From Aquilonibacter sp963820185 (lineage in GTDB: Bacteria; Vulcanimicrobiota; Vulcanimicrobiia; Vulcanimicrobiales; Vulcanimicrobiaceae), in the NCBI GenBank assembly GCA_963820185.1, contig CAWFYV010000002.1, positions 62,001-126,000 of the forward strand: a stretch of DNA of 64,000 bases. The letters are read 5' to 3'. The notes under the pieces are model-generated. The model was given only the letters and a program-made list of their open reading frames with translations, was not told the DNA's origin and made no database searches. This document shows positions 9,161 to 18,254 of the stretch, piece after piece (the stretch's first letter is position 1; the number at the start of each line of letters is the position of its first letter). A program made the translations under genes and the position numbers.

Positions 9161-11106
9161 CTAGGGCGCGGTGATATTGCCGCTGACCGTATCTGACGTG
9201 CTTGCCGGATTCACGAATATCGGTCCGGATGCGTTCGGCAACGCAACGCCGAGCGGGTCCACGCCGATGACGTTGCCGACGACCGCGATGAAGCTCGTTC
9301 CGGCATCGAGCGTGACGCCGTAGCCGCCGTTACCGCTGACGAGATTGCGCATTGGTTGATTTTGATTCGGCGGCCCGCCGATGATGTTGTTCGTCGCGCT
9401 GCCGCCGACATAGATGCCGCCAAGTTGGTTGGGCATCGCCGAAACGCCGAGCACACCTGTGCCAACGTACGTGTTGAACACTTGATTTGCATAGGCCCGC
9501 CGGTAATTGCGATACCGTAGCCCTTATTCCCCGAAAACGTGTTTTGCGGAATGACCGACACGACGTAGCCGCCGATCACATTGTTATTTGCGCTGCCGTC
9601 GATGAGTACGCCGTCGTTGCCATTCGGCAGGAGCGCGAGACCCGTTGTATCGAGCCCGATAATATTCGGATCGACGGTGACGCCCGAAGCGCTACCGCCG
9701 ATTTCCAGACCGTTGTTCGCATTGCCCGAGAGCACGTTGGTGCGCACGGTCTGGCTTCCACCGGTCGCCGTGATGAGAACGCCGTCGTTTCCGTTGGGCG
9801 CCGCACCTTTGAAGGCTAAGAGCCCGCCGAAGGTGTTGAACGTGGTAAACCCCGCGACCGTGCCGGTAACCTCGATGCCGTTCTTCGTGTTACCCGCGGC
9901 GACGTTGCCGAGCGGAATGACGCCGCCGACCTGCGTGTTGTGCGAGGACCCATCGATGAGAATGCCGTCGCCGGCATTGGCGACGATCGTCGTGTTGTCG
10001 GCGCCGATGCCGAAGAAGTTGCCTTGCACGGTGACGTTGTCCGCGTTCGTGACGTGCAGGCCGTTCCCGCCGTTACCGCTGACCACGTTGTAGTACACGA
10101 ACGGATTGTTGTTTACTTGACATCCGATTAGCGCGTTAAGAGCGGCGCCGTCGATCGCAACGCCGTCACCGGCATTGCCGAGCGCCGCAACGCCCGCGGC
10201 ATTCGTACCGATGAAGTTCCCGTTGAGCGTGTTGTTGACGGAGAGCGTGTCGATCAGCACGCCGTCTGCTCCGTTGCCGGAGATCAGATTGCCGAGCGCG
10301 GGAATGACGAACGTCGGCGTTGTCGTGCCCTTGTTGCCGGTCGGGTCGTTACTTTGCCCGGCTGCATTCGTGTACACCGTGCCGCCGATCTCGTTGCCGG
10401 TCGAACCGGCGGTAAGCCAGATACCGTTGCGTCCGTTTGCAAGTGCTGCAGAACCGGCGGCGTTTGTGCCGATGCGATTGGCGGCAATCGTGTTGGTGGC
10501 AGCGTTGTGCAACGATATGCCGTTGCCCGTATTTGCGGAGATGAGGTTCTGCGCGATCGTATTATTCGAGCCGGTAACGTACACACCGTCGCCCAGGTTA
10601 CCGGCGGCAGCCCCCGCGAGATTGACGCCGAGGTAGTCGGACTTGAGGGTGATTGACGAGGCGTTCAGTGTCACCCCGTTTCCGCCCGCGCCATCGACCG
10701 CGATTCCAAGCAGCTGCGCGTTGTTCGAACCGGTCGCGAAGACCACACCTGCGTTGCCGTTCGCGTTGATCGCGACGACGGGCCCGCCGGCGTAGCCCGG
10801 CGCCGTCGTACCGTCGATCTTGACGTTGGCACTGATCTGCGGAAGTGCGCTCGCGAGCAGGATCGTGCCACTCACCGAAAACGTGATGACACTGCGCTGC
10901 CGCCGGCGCAGCGTCGACTGCGGCTATCGCTGCGCGCAATGAACCGTGCCGGCGTCATTGAGGTTGGAGACCACTAACGTATTTGGCGTCGGCGTGGGAA
11001 TCGGCGCGGACAGCGCTGACGATCCGCCGCCGCCACCGCACGCCGCAAGCGCGCAGAAGGACAAGATCGGCAAAACAGCACGGAACAATGCAGCCGCATG
11101 ACACAC
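9161..11106 (-). CDS. Parallel beta-helix repeat lipoprotein (several frame breaks)
   Basis: It starts with a lipoprotein signal peptide (LFRAVLPILSFCALAAC, then GGGGG) and a GGAGG site upstream. The N-terminal domain (NTLVVSNLNDAG, GSLRAAIAAV, VITFSVSGTI, LPQISANVKIDGTTAPGYAG) is the module common at the start of CSLREA-type and right-handed beta-helix proteins. It is followed by more than a dozen rungs of NxIxGNxxxGVxI type, such as NLISGNGADGVLI and NVVSGNGGNGLHV. Frames change near 10940, 10890 and 9485, and the last part reads FNTYVGTGVLGVSAMPNQLG to SGNITAP. This fold often binds or cleaves polysaccharides, but no catalytic motif is seen here. The 208 bases before its start hold no supportable gene. 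Confidence 0.7.
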
Positions 11107-11314
11107 ACCCTCCGAGAGCGTGAAATTCGGCGCTGTATCGATACTGTCCTAGTGCTGGAACAAGGCGAAGTTTACGCCGCTGACGCTTTACACGCCGAAG
11201 ATGACGTATTTTCCGGAGATCTGCGAAACGGCGAAGACCGCCGGGAACGCAAGTCCCGCTGCCGATGCTTCCCAAGACGATTCCGGGCTGCGGCTGCGAC
11301 GAGAACGTCGCCGT

Positions 11315-12673
11315 CTAGCAGTTTGAAGATCCGGTGCCGACTATATTGGCCTCGAAGTTCGTATATATGCACCAGTTCAACGTGTTCGAGCCGCCCGGCG
11401 ACGCGTTGATCGCGCTGCCGAATTTCACGATTGTCCCCGTGACGTTGTAGTAACCCAGGAAGCCATCATAGGTGCCACTGGAGAGCGCCGAGAGGTCGAT
11501 CATCGAACCGCTTTGGACGGTAAATCCGAAAAAGCCGTTGTGCACCGACGTGGACCCATTGGGGCTTTTATCAGCGCCGATGATCACGCCTTGCGCGTCG
11601 TAGGCAACTTCGCCGGATCCGTTCGAACCACCATTTGCGGCGAAAATTCCACTACTGCACGTGCCCGTCATGCCGGTTTCGGACTGTAGGAGCGAACCGC
11701 CGAGCAAATAGGATTCGCCGGAAAAGGCCAATGACGCGGCGCTGCCGCTCAGCGAGATTGCCGCCGTACCGTTTTCGAATGCCGGCGTCGTGTTGAAGTT
11801 GGGGTCGACTTGGAATTGCGGCCCCTCGACCGAAGCGAGGCTCACTTCGTAGGATACGCCCGCCGTTGGACAGGCGCTCAACTCGGTGCCGACACCCCAA
11901 TCCGCGCCGCTCGCGACGTAGCCGGCCGCCGGCGGGGTGCTCGTACCGGTGTTGAAAAACACCAGCGTTACGCCTGGCACTTCGCGCGCATAAACCACGG
12001 TGCCAACCGGCGTGCCCGAATCGGTGGAGGAGGTTACAACGATCTTTACGTCGCCGTTCGGAAGATACGAAATGTTACCGTCGACGCTCGTGCCGGACGT
12101 GGTATCCGCGACCACCAGCGTGTTTGCACTGTGATCGATCGCAGCGAGGCTGATATCTCCATCGAGGTCCATCGTAATGTACGCGATCACGCTGCTTGTC
12201 GTAATGCTGACCGTATTGCTTCCCGTGGCGCTGATCGTTGCGATCGTATAGCCCCATGCAATCGGACTGCCGGTAGCGTTCTGACCGCTGTAGCCGATCA
12301 CCGCGAAGACGAGCGGCCCGTAGGGCACGGAAACGTCGATCGTGCAACTGATACCGCTACCCGAGCTGGAACACCCGGGGGCGGTTGCACTGATGTTGGC
12401 GATCACCGGTGCAACGTTCACCGGCGTGCTGTTTTGCGAACCAACAACGATCTCGACCGATTGTGTGCCGGCGGGCAATGCGCGACGGCGCGCTCCGCTG
12501 CGTGACGTACTCGAGGCCGGCGCGTTCGGCACGAACACCGAGAGCACGGCCTGTCCGTTTTGACTCTGCGGGGATTTGACCGGAGGGGCACCCGAAGCGC
12601 CTCCTCCGCCGCACGCGGCGAGGGTCACAACGGCGAGAGCAAGCCCGGTAAGAAGGCGGGCAAAAACAATCAT
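11315..12673 (-). CDS. Lipoprotein with CGGGG anchor, beta-rich exported protein
   Basis: A 452-residue product. I chose the ATG at 12673 over a longer frame because GGAGG lies eight bases upstream and a lipoprotein signal follows (FARLLTGLALAVVTLAAC, lipobox LAAC). The mature region starts with a Ser/Pro/Gln-rich tether, then a domain shared in style with the lipoproteins near 35-38 kb: APGCSSSGSGISCTIDVSVP, IAWGYTIATISATGSNTVSI. A second beta-rich domain ends LNWCIYTNFEANIVGTG. It probably sits on the outer membrane. Function unknown. Confidence 0.65.
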   Translation of the reverse strand: MIVFARLLTGLALAVVTLAACGGGGASGAPPVKSPQSQNGQAVLSVFVPNAPASSTSRSGARRRALPAGTQSVEIVVGSQNSTPVNVAPVIANISATAPGCSSSGSGISCTIDVSVPYGPLVFAVIGYSGQNATGSPIAWGYTIATISATGSNTVSITTSSVIAYITMDLDGDISLAAIDHSANTLVVADTTSGTSVDGNISYLPNGDVKIVVTSSTDSGTPVGTVVYAREVPGVTLVFFNTGTSTPPAAGYVASGADWGVGTELSACPTAGVSYEVSLASVEGPQFQVDPNFNTTPAFENGTAAISLSGSAASLAFSGESYLLGGSLLQSETGMTGTCSSGIFAANGGSNGSGEVAYDAQGVIIGADKSPNGSTSVHNGFFGFTVQSGSMIDLSALSSGTYDGFLGYYNVTGTIVKFGSAINASPGGSNTLNWCIYTNFEANIVGTGSSNC

Positions 12674-12758
12674 GGCAGCGCCTCCGATGCATGAAGGCTG
12701 GCGGCTGATTGCTTTCGTGCTTTGATGCGCCAGGTCATCCAGTCTTTTAGTCCCAGGC

Positions 12759-12774
12759 TCGCTCGCCCGAGCGA
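12759..12774. promoter_or_regulatory. Short palindrome in the divergent gap, possible operator
   Basis: TCGCTCG and CGAGCGA form a perfect 7-base inverted repeat with two bases between them, 17 bases before the transhydrogenase start and in the gap from the divergent lipoprotein gene. It could be an operator or a chance GC-rich palindrome. Confidence 0.2.
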
Positions 12775-12790
12775 ACGAACGGCACGCCTT

Positions 12791-14100
12791 ATGATCTGTT
12801 GCCGGCACGAGCACTACGCCGCCTCCGCCACGGGCGACTACGGCTTTGAGGTCGACGGCGCGCGCATCACCTACGGTCGCGGCGTGCTGGCCGAGCTCGG
12901 CGCGGCGGCCACGGCGCTGCACGTGAAGCGCGGGCGTATTCATCGATCCGCATTCTGCGCGAGCGCGGCTTCGTCCAGACCGCGTTACATGCATTGCGCG
13001 CGACGGATCGACGCCGCTCATCTATACCGACATCGCCATCGAGCCCACCGACGCTCGTTCAAGGCGGCCGCGGCGTTCGCCGCCGACGGAAAGTTCGACG
13101 GCTACATATCGATCGGCGGCGGGTCGACGATGGATACCGCCAAGGCGGCGGATTTGTACGCCACCTATCCGCGCCGACTTCATGGACTATGTCAACGCTC
13201 CGATCGGCGGCGGCAAGCCGATTCCCGGCCCGCTCACGCCGCACATCGCGTGTCCCACGACCTGCGGCACGGGCAGCGAGTGTACCGGCATCGCGATCTT
13301 CGATTACCTCGCGATGAACGCGAAGACCGGGATCCGTGCGCGCGAGCTGCGGCCGACGCTCGGCATCATCGATCCCGACGTGACGCGCTCGTTGCCCGCA
13401 ATGGTCGTTGCGTGCAGCGGGTTCGACGTGCTGAGCCACGCGCTCGAATCGTACACCGCGCTGCCGTACACGCAGCATCCCGGCCCGCGCGCGGGGTCGC
13501 GCGTTCGCTCTCGCAAGGTGCCAATCCGTACAGCGACGTCGGCTGCATCGGCGCGCTGCCGATGATCGGCGAGCATATCGTGCGCGCGGTCAACGATCCG
13601 AGCGACGACGTCGCGCGGGAACGCATGATGTTCGCAGCGATGCTGGCGGGGATCGCGTTCGGTAACGCCGGCTGTCACTTTCCGCACGCGATGTCGTACG
13701 CGGTTTCCGGTAACGTCAAGGACTTCCGCGCTCCGGCAATGTCCGCGAGCGAGGCGATGGTCCCGCACGGCATGTCGGTGATCCTCAACGCGCCGGCAGT
13801 CTTCCGGTTCACGGCGCCGGCCTGCCCCGAACGTCATCTGGAGGCGGCTCAAATGCTCGGCGCCGAAGTGCGCGGTGCCGGATTCGACGATGCCGGCGAG
13901 ATACTGAGCCGCGGATCACCGAGCTCATGCAGGCGACCGGCATGCCCAATGGCGTCGCGCCGTCGGCTACGAACCAGCGCGACATCGACGCGCTCGCCGA
14001 CGGCTCGTTTCCGCAGAAGGGGCTGATCCACAACGCGCCGCGCGAAACTTCACGCGAACAACTGCATGAGCTCTACGCCCGCGCGCTGCAGCACTGGTGA
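12791..14100 (+). CDS. Hydroxyacid-oxoacid transhydrogenase, iron-containing alcohol dehydrogenase family (several frame breaks)
   Basis: The rebuilt product of about 435 residues begins ICCRHEHYAASATGDYGFEV. It shows the iron-ADH nucleotide motif (YISIGGGSTMDTAKAA), CPTTCGTGSECTG, and metal-ligand regions ACSGFDVLSHALESY, GNAGCHFPHAMSY and MVPHGMSV. The GNAGCHxPHxMSY form is typical of the ADHFE1/HOT branch, which reduces 2-oxoglutarate to 2-hydroxyglutarate while oxidising 4-hydroxybutyrate or a similar acid, with bound NAD(H). Frames change several times, near 12940, 13060, 13170, 13490 and 13910. It ends in LHELYARALQHW and stops one base from the convergent PQQ dehydrogenase. The start is uncertain. 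Confidence 0.7.
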
Positions 14101-14101
14101 G

Positions 14102-16141
14102 TTATCTCAATCGGAAGATCGCAACTGCGTCACCGTAGGGAAAGCCGAGCTGGAAGTTTCCGCCGGCGGCGACGGCGATGTATTGCACGCCGTCGACTTG
14201 GTAGGTAATCGGCGGCGCGTTAACGCCCGCGCCGAGTTGATAGCGCCAGACTTTTTGCCCCGTCGTTGCGTTGAATGCATCGAACCAACCGTTGCCTTCT
14301 CCCATGAAGACGAGATTGCCGCCGGTTGCGAGCGCACCGCCGATGAGCGGTTGCGGCGCGATGTACTGCCACGCAATCTTGCCGGTGTCCATGTTTACCG
14401 CCACGAACGGACCGTTTTGAATGCCGCCTTTTTTCACGTTCGGAACGCGCTGCCCAGACGGAATTGTCCGCTCCCGCCCGTCGGTTCGTTGGTCGTGAAC
14501 GTCATAAGCTGATTCATTGCCAGCACGTAGATGTCGCGCGTCTGCGGCGAGTACGCTGGCGGCGACCATTCGTCGCCACCGTTCGCGCCGGGGAGCATGT
14601 CCACGCCCTCGTTGGTCGGCGTCGTGAACATGTTCTTCGACATCATCACGTAGGGAGCGGACTTGCGAATCAGCTTGCCCGTGCGACGATCGACGATGAA
14701 GATCCAGCCGACTTTTCCGGCTTCGCCGGCTGCAGGAATCGTCTGTCCGTTCTGATGCACGTCGAAGAGCAGCGGATTGCTGACCGCGTCATAGTCCCAG
14801 ACGTCGTGTTTGACTTCTTGCAGATACCACTTGAGCGCGCCGGTATTGACATCGAGCGCGACGATCGAATCGGTGTAGAGATTGTCACCCGTGCGCGAAG
14901 TGCCGTAGAGATCTGGATTCGGATTGCCGGTGCTGAAAATCACGAGCCCAAGTTTGGGATCGATAGCCGGCGTCGTCCACGACATGCCGCCGCCGGTCTT
15001 CCACGAGTCGCCCCCAAACGTCTTCGGGTCGGTCGACCACCATTGCCACTTCTTCGCGCCGGTGTTCGCATCGTAGGCCGCGACGAACCCGCGGATCGCC
15101 CACTCACCGCCGGCGCTGCCGACGATGACTTTGCCCTTGTAGAGCTGCGGCGCCATCGTTTCGGAATAGCCGAGCGTCGGATCGGCAGATTGACTTGCCA
15201 GAGCAGTTTGCCGTTGTTGGCGTCGAGCGCGACGAGGTTATCGTCAAGCGTAACGAAGTAGACTTTGCCGTAGCCGACCGCGGCGCCACGATTGACCGGT
15301 CCGCAGCAGATTTGGAACGAGCCGAGATTGTAGGTGGTTTCCCAATAGCGCTCGCCGGTTGCGGCATTGAGCGCCATGATCTTCATTTTGTTGCTCGACG
15401 ACCGGTGTGGTGATGTACATCGTGCCGCCGACGACAATCGGCGTCGTCTCGAAACTCGCGGTCATACCCGTCTGCACGATGGCGACCGGCGTAAGCCCCG
15501 ACACGCTGCTGACGTTGACCTGCGAGAGCGGCGAATAGCGGTCGTTGGAATAGCTGCGCCCCTGCAGTGTCCAATCCGTGGTGTCGCCGTCGGCGTTCTC
15601 ATCATTGCGTCGGAGACATTGACGTTGCCCGAGACCTTGCCGTAATCGACCGTCTCCGGCGGCGCACCGCGCACGATTTCATTGTTGTTCGGCCCGCTGC
15701 TGGCGCTCGCACCGGAGATGCTTGCGCGACGGCGTTCGAAAGATTCACGCTTCCAAGATTGGTCGCGTCGAGCGGATGCGTGCCGCTCGGATAGCCATTC
15801 TGCTGCAGTAGATATGCCGTTACCGAAAGATATTGCGCGGCGGTCAGACTGCCGGGTGCGTTGGCCGGCATCTGCTTGCTGATAAAATCATACATCTGCT
15901 GCGCCGTGCCGTAGGCGACCAGTGATTTGCAAAAACCGAACCGGCGAGCGGAGGGCCGCTCTGACCTTGCAGACTTGCGCCGTGGCACGTCGAGCAACTC
16001 GAGGAATAGATGGTCGCACCGTCGGAAGCTTGTGCGGCGCTATAATAGCCGGCTACCGCCGTTCGTGGACGACGGGGAGCAGCCTGCGAAGATCAGGGCT
16101 GAGATGATGGCGGAAGTCGCCATCAACGTACGTGCATGCAT
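14102..16141 (-). CDS. PQQ-dependent dehydrogenase with N-terminal cytochrome c (quinohemoprotein; several frame breaks)
   Basis: The rebuilt protein starts with a lipoprotein-like signal (ATSAIISALIFAGC). A cytochrome c domain follows, with heme motif CSTCH in YSSSCSTCHGASLQGQSGPP and a helix YDFISKQMPANAPGSLTAAQ. Then comes an eight-bladed PQQ propeller: TTDWTLQGRSYSNDRYSPL, the vicinal cysteine pair in FQICCGPVNRGAAVG that stacks on PQQ, tryptophan-docking strands such as VALDANNGKLLWQV, and VWDYDAVSNPLLFDV around the likely catalytic aspartate. It ends NFQLGFPYGDAVAIFRLR. Frames change near 16070, 15940, 15740, 15600, 15410, 15185 and 14440. Type II quinohemoproteins usually carry heme at the C-terminus. 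An N-terminal heme occurs in polyvinyl-alcohol dehydrogenase-like enzymes. It should act in the periplasm on an alcohol. Confidence 0.75.
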
Positions 16142-16173
16142 CAGCGATACCTCATAAGATAATTATGCATCCG

Positions 16174-17442
16174 CTACCCCACCGCCTCTAAGAGTGCCAC
16201 CGTGCCCTCACCGCCATCGGCACAAATGCTCACGATCGCCCGCGAGCCGGGCGGATAGTGCGCCAACTCCTTGACCGTTTGGCTGAGGATTCGCGCCCCG
16301 GTCGCGCCAAAGGGATGGCCCACCGCGATGCTTCCCCCATTGGGATTCACGCGGTCCCGCGGGAACGGCCCAAAGTCGCGATCAACTCCCGCGCGGTCGC
16401 GTAAGAACGCGCGATCCTCGAGCAGCGCGACGTGGGCCAGCACTTGCGCCGCAAACGCCTCGTGGATTTCCCAAAGCGCAATATCCGAATATCGTAATCC
16501 GCAGCGCGCCAGCATCCGCGGGATCGCATAGGCCGGCGCCATCAATAGCCCCTCGTTCCACAAGTCGATGGAGGCGATCTCCCAATCGACGAGCTTCGCG
16601 CGCGCTAGATGGCCGGGCAGACGAGCAAGACCCGCCTCCGAAGCCACCCATACCCCCGCCGCGCCGTCGGTTAGGGGCGAGGAATTCCCGGCGGTGATCG
16701 TGCCGCCGCGACGGTCGAAGGCCGGTGCCAGACGTGCCAATTTCTCGAGCGACGTATCGGCGCGCGGAATCGCGTCGCGCGTCACGCCCCCAAGCGGCAC
16801 CACCAAATCGTCGAAAAAGCCCCGCTTCCACGCAGCCACGGACGCTGGTGGCTCTCGAGCGACCAGGCATCTTGATCGTTGCGCGAGATCGTCCCCATCG
16901 CGCGAACCGTCATCTCCATGTGCTCGCCCATGCTCTTTCCGGTCGAGCGATTAGCGAACGGCCGGGATGAAGAACCCGATCTTGGTGCGCGCGAGCGCGC
17001 TGAGACGTTCGAACTTCGGTCAAGGCTGCGCGCCTGGAAGAATCTGCGTAGCCAATCCGAGAGCGACTGGGTGAGCCCAATCTGCACGTGGCTCAAACTT
17101 TCAATGCCGCCGACAAGCGCGAGCGAACGATGCGTCGTCGTCCAGCATCGCGGCTGCTTCGAGCGCGCCGATCATGCTGGTCGAACAGGCCATCACCGTC
17201 GAAAATGCAGGGATCGTGGCGTCGACTTTCGCGTCGAGCAGCACTTCACGCGCGATGTTGCTCCACGTAAGGTTCGGTAGTACCGTACCCCAGACGGCAA
17301 AGTCGGGCTTACCGCCGTCGAGTTGTGCGATCATGGCTTGCACGACCGGAATGGAGAACTCGATTGCATCGTAAGATGCAAGCGAGCTATCGGATCGTGC
17401 AAACGGCGTGCGCAGACCGGCAAGCAACCAGATCGTCTCCAT
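16174..17442 (-). CDS. Acetyl-CoA acyltransferase (thiolase), FadI-like (two or more frame breaks)
   Basis: It catalyses thiolytic cleavage or condensation of acyl-CoA in beta-oxidation. The N-terminal part (ETIWLLAGLRTPFARSDSSL) leads to the nucleophilic cysteine region FSTVMACSTSMIGALEAAA. A middle segment in another frame reads GGIESLSHVQIGLTQSLSDW, and the C-terminal half is in a third frame with WEIHEAFAAQVLAH, GGSIAVGHPFGATGAR and the second cysteine in SICADGGEGTVALLE. Breaks lie near 17110 and between 16840 and 17000. The GHPFGATGAR and HEAFAAQ forms resemble the trifunctional-enzyme beta subunit. No partner FadJ/FadB lies next to it. The ATG at 17442 is preferred because the family begins with this motif. 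Confidence 0.75.
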
Positions 17443-17491
17443 CACCGCGCGAATACGAGGAGCGCGCAAGCGCTCCTGTATTCGTGACTAC

Positions 17492-18230
17492 CTAGTGGCA
17501 GGAGACTGCGATGATCTGTTGTCCGGCTTGGAAGTCGACGGAGTTGCCGCCGCCAAGCGTGCCTGCGGGGATGTTGACACCGCTCGCGCTTACCGCGCCA
17601 GTCGGACCCGGGACGAACCACGACAGGCCGTTTCCGTTGCCTGTTTTCCGTAGACGTCGAAGTTGCAGGTGGTGTACACACCATTGGACTCGCGTCAGCG
17701 ACGGTTATCTTGGGGTGGCCGTGCCAAAGCTAATCGTCGTGGTGCCAGTTATAGATCGAGAGATAGATGATCGGCGTATAGCCCGCCGTCGCATTGTCGG
17801 CCGGTAGCGTGTTCGGCGTCACATCGTTCACCCGAGCGCGTTGTTGAGCGCGTCGCTGAACTCAGTGTTCCGCTGCCTGAGGTCGGCGCGGCGAACTGCA
17901 CGGTCACGCCGATGCAGTGGTACGCGGCAAGCGTGTTGGCACTCGGCGTCGTTCCGGCAGTAAACGAACCGCTGTTCGTCGACCCGCCGAAGGTCCACGT
18001 CTGCGCAACTGATGTCGGAGCGCTTGACGGCGACGAGCTGGGCGATCCGCTCGGCGAGGTGCTCGGCGAGGTGCTCGGCGACGTACTCGGTGAGGAGCTC
18101 GCCGATGCGCTCGCGCTCGGCGCTGTCGTGCTCGGCGTGGAGCCGTGCTGGTGCCGCCGCATCCTGCGACGATAAGCGCTAGTGCAAAACTCCCATAAAT
18201 GATAAATGAACGTTGAAGAATCTGCTGCAT
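17492..18230 (-). CDS. Lipoprotein with Ser/Pro repeat linker (several frame breaks)
   Basis: It starts QQILQRSFIIYGSFALALIV and reaches the lipobox VAGC, then a frame break near 18165 leads into a low-complexity SPSTSPSTSPSTSPSGSPSS tether. A small beta domain follows (TWTFGGSTNSGSFTAGTTPS, YHCIGVTVQFAAPTSGSG). Later segments continue in other frames (TPNTLPADNATAGYTPIIYL, ISFGTATPKITVADASPMVY) and end in SVDFQAGQQIIAVSCH. The repeated Ser-Pro linker is typical of surface-tethered lipoproteins in this genome. No function is recognised. Breaks also lie near 17850, 17735 and 17630. Confidence 0.55.
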
Positions 18231-18254
18231 GCGCAGCATCGTAGCAGCGGCGCG

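Noticed and set aside
11107..11314. Possible small gene between the two lipoproteins
   Set aside because: Several short frames compete, with no ribosome binding site and no recognisable sequence. I see nothing I can support here.
18040..18120. Short direct repeats resembling a CRISPR or tandem repeat
   Set aside because: They are codon repeats of the Ser-Pro tether in a lipoprotein. There are no spacers and no cas genes.
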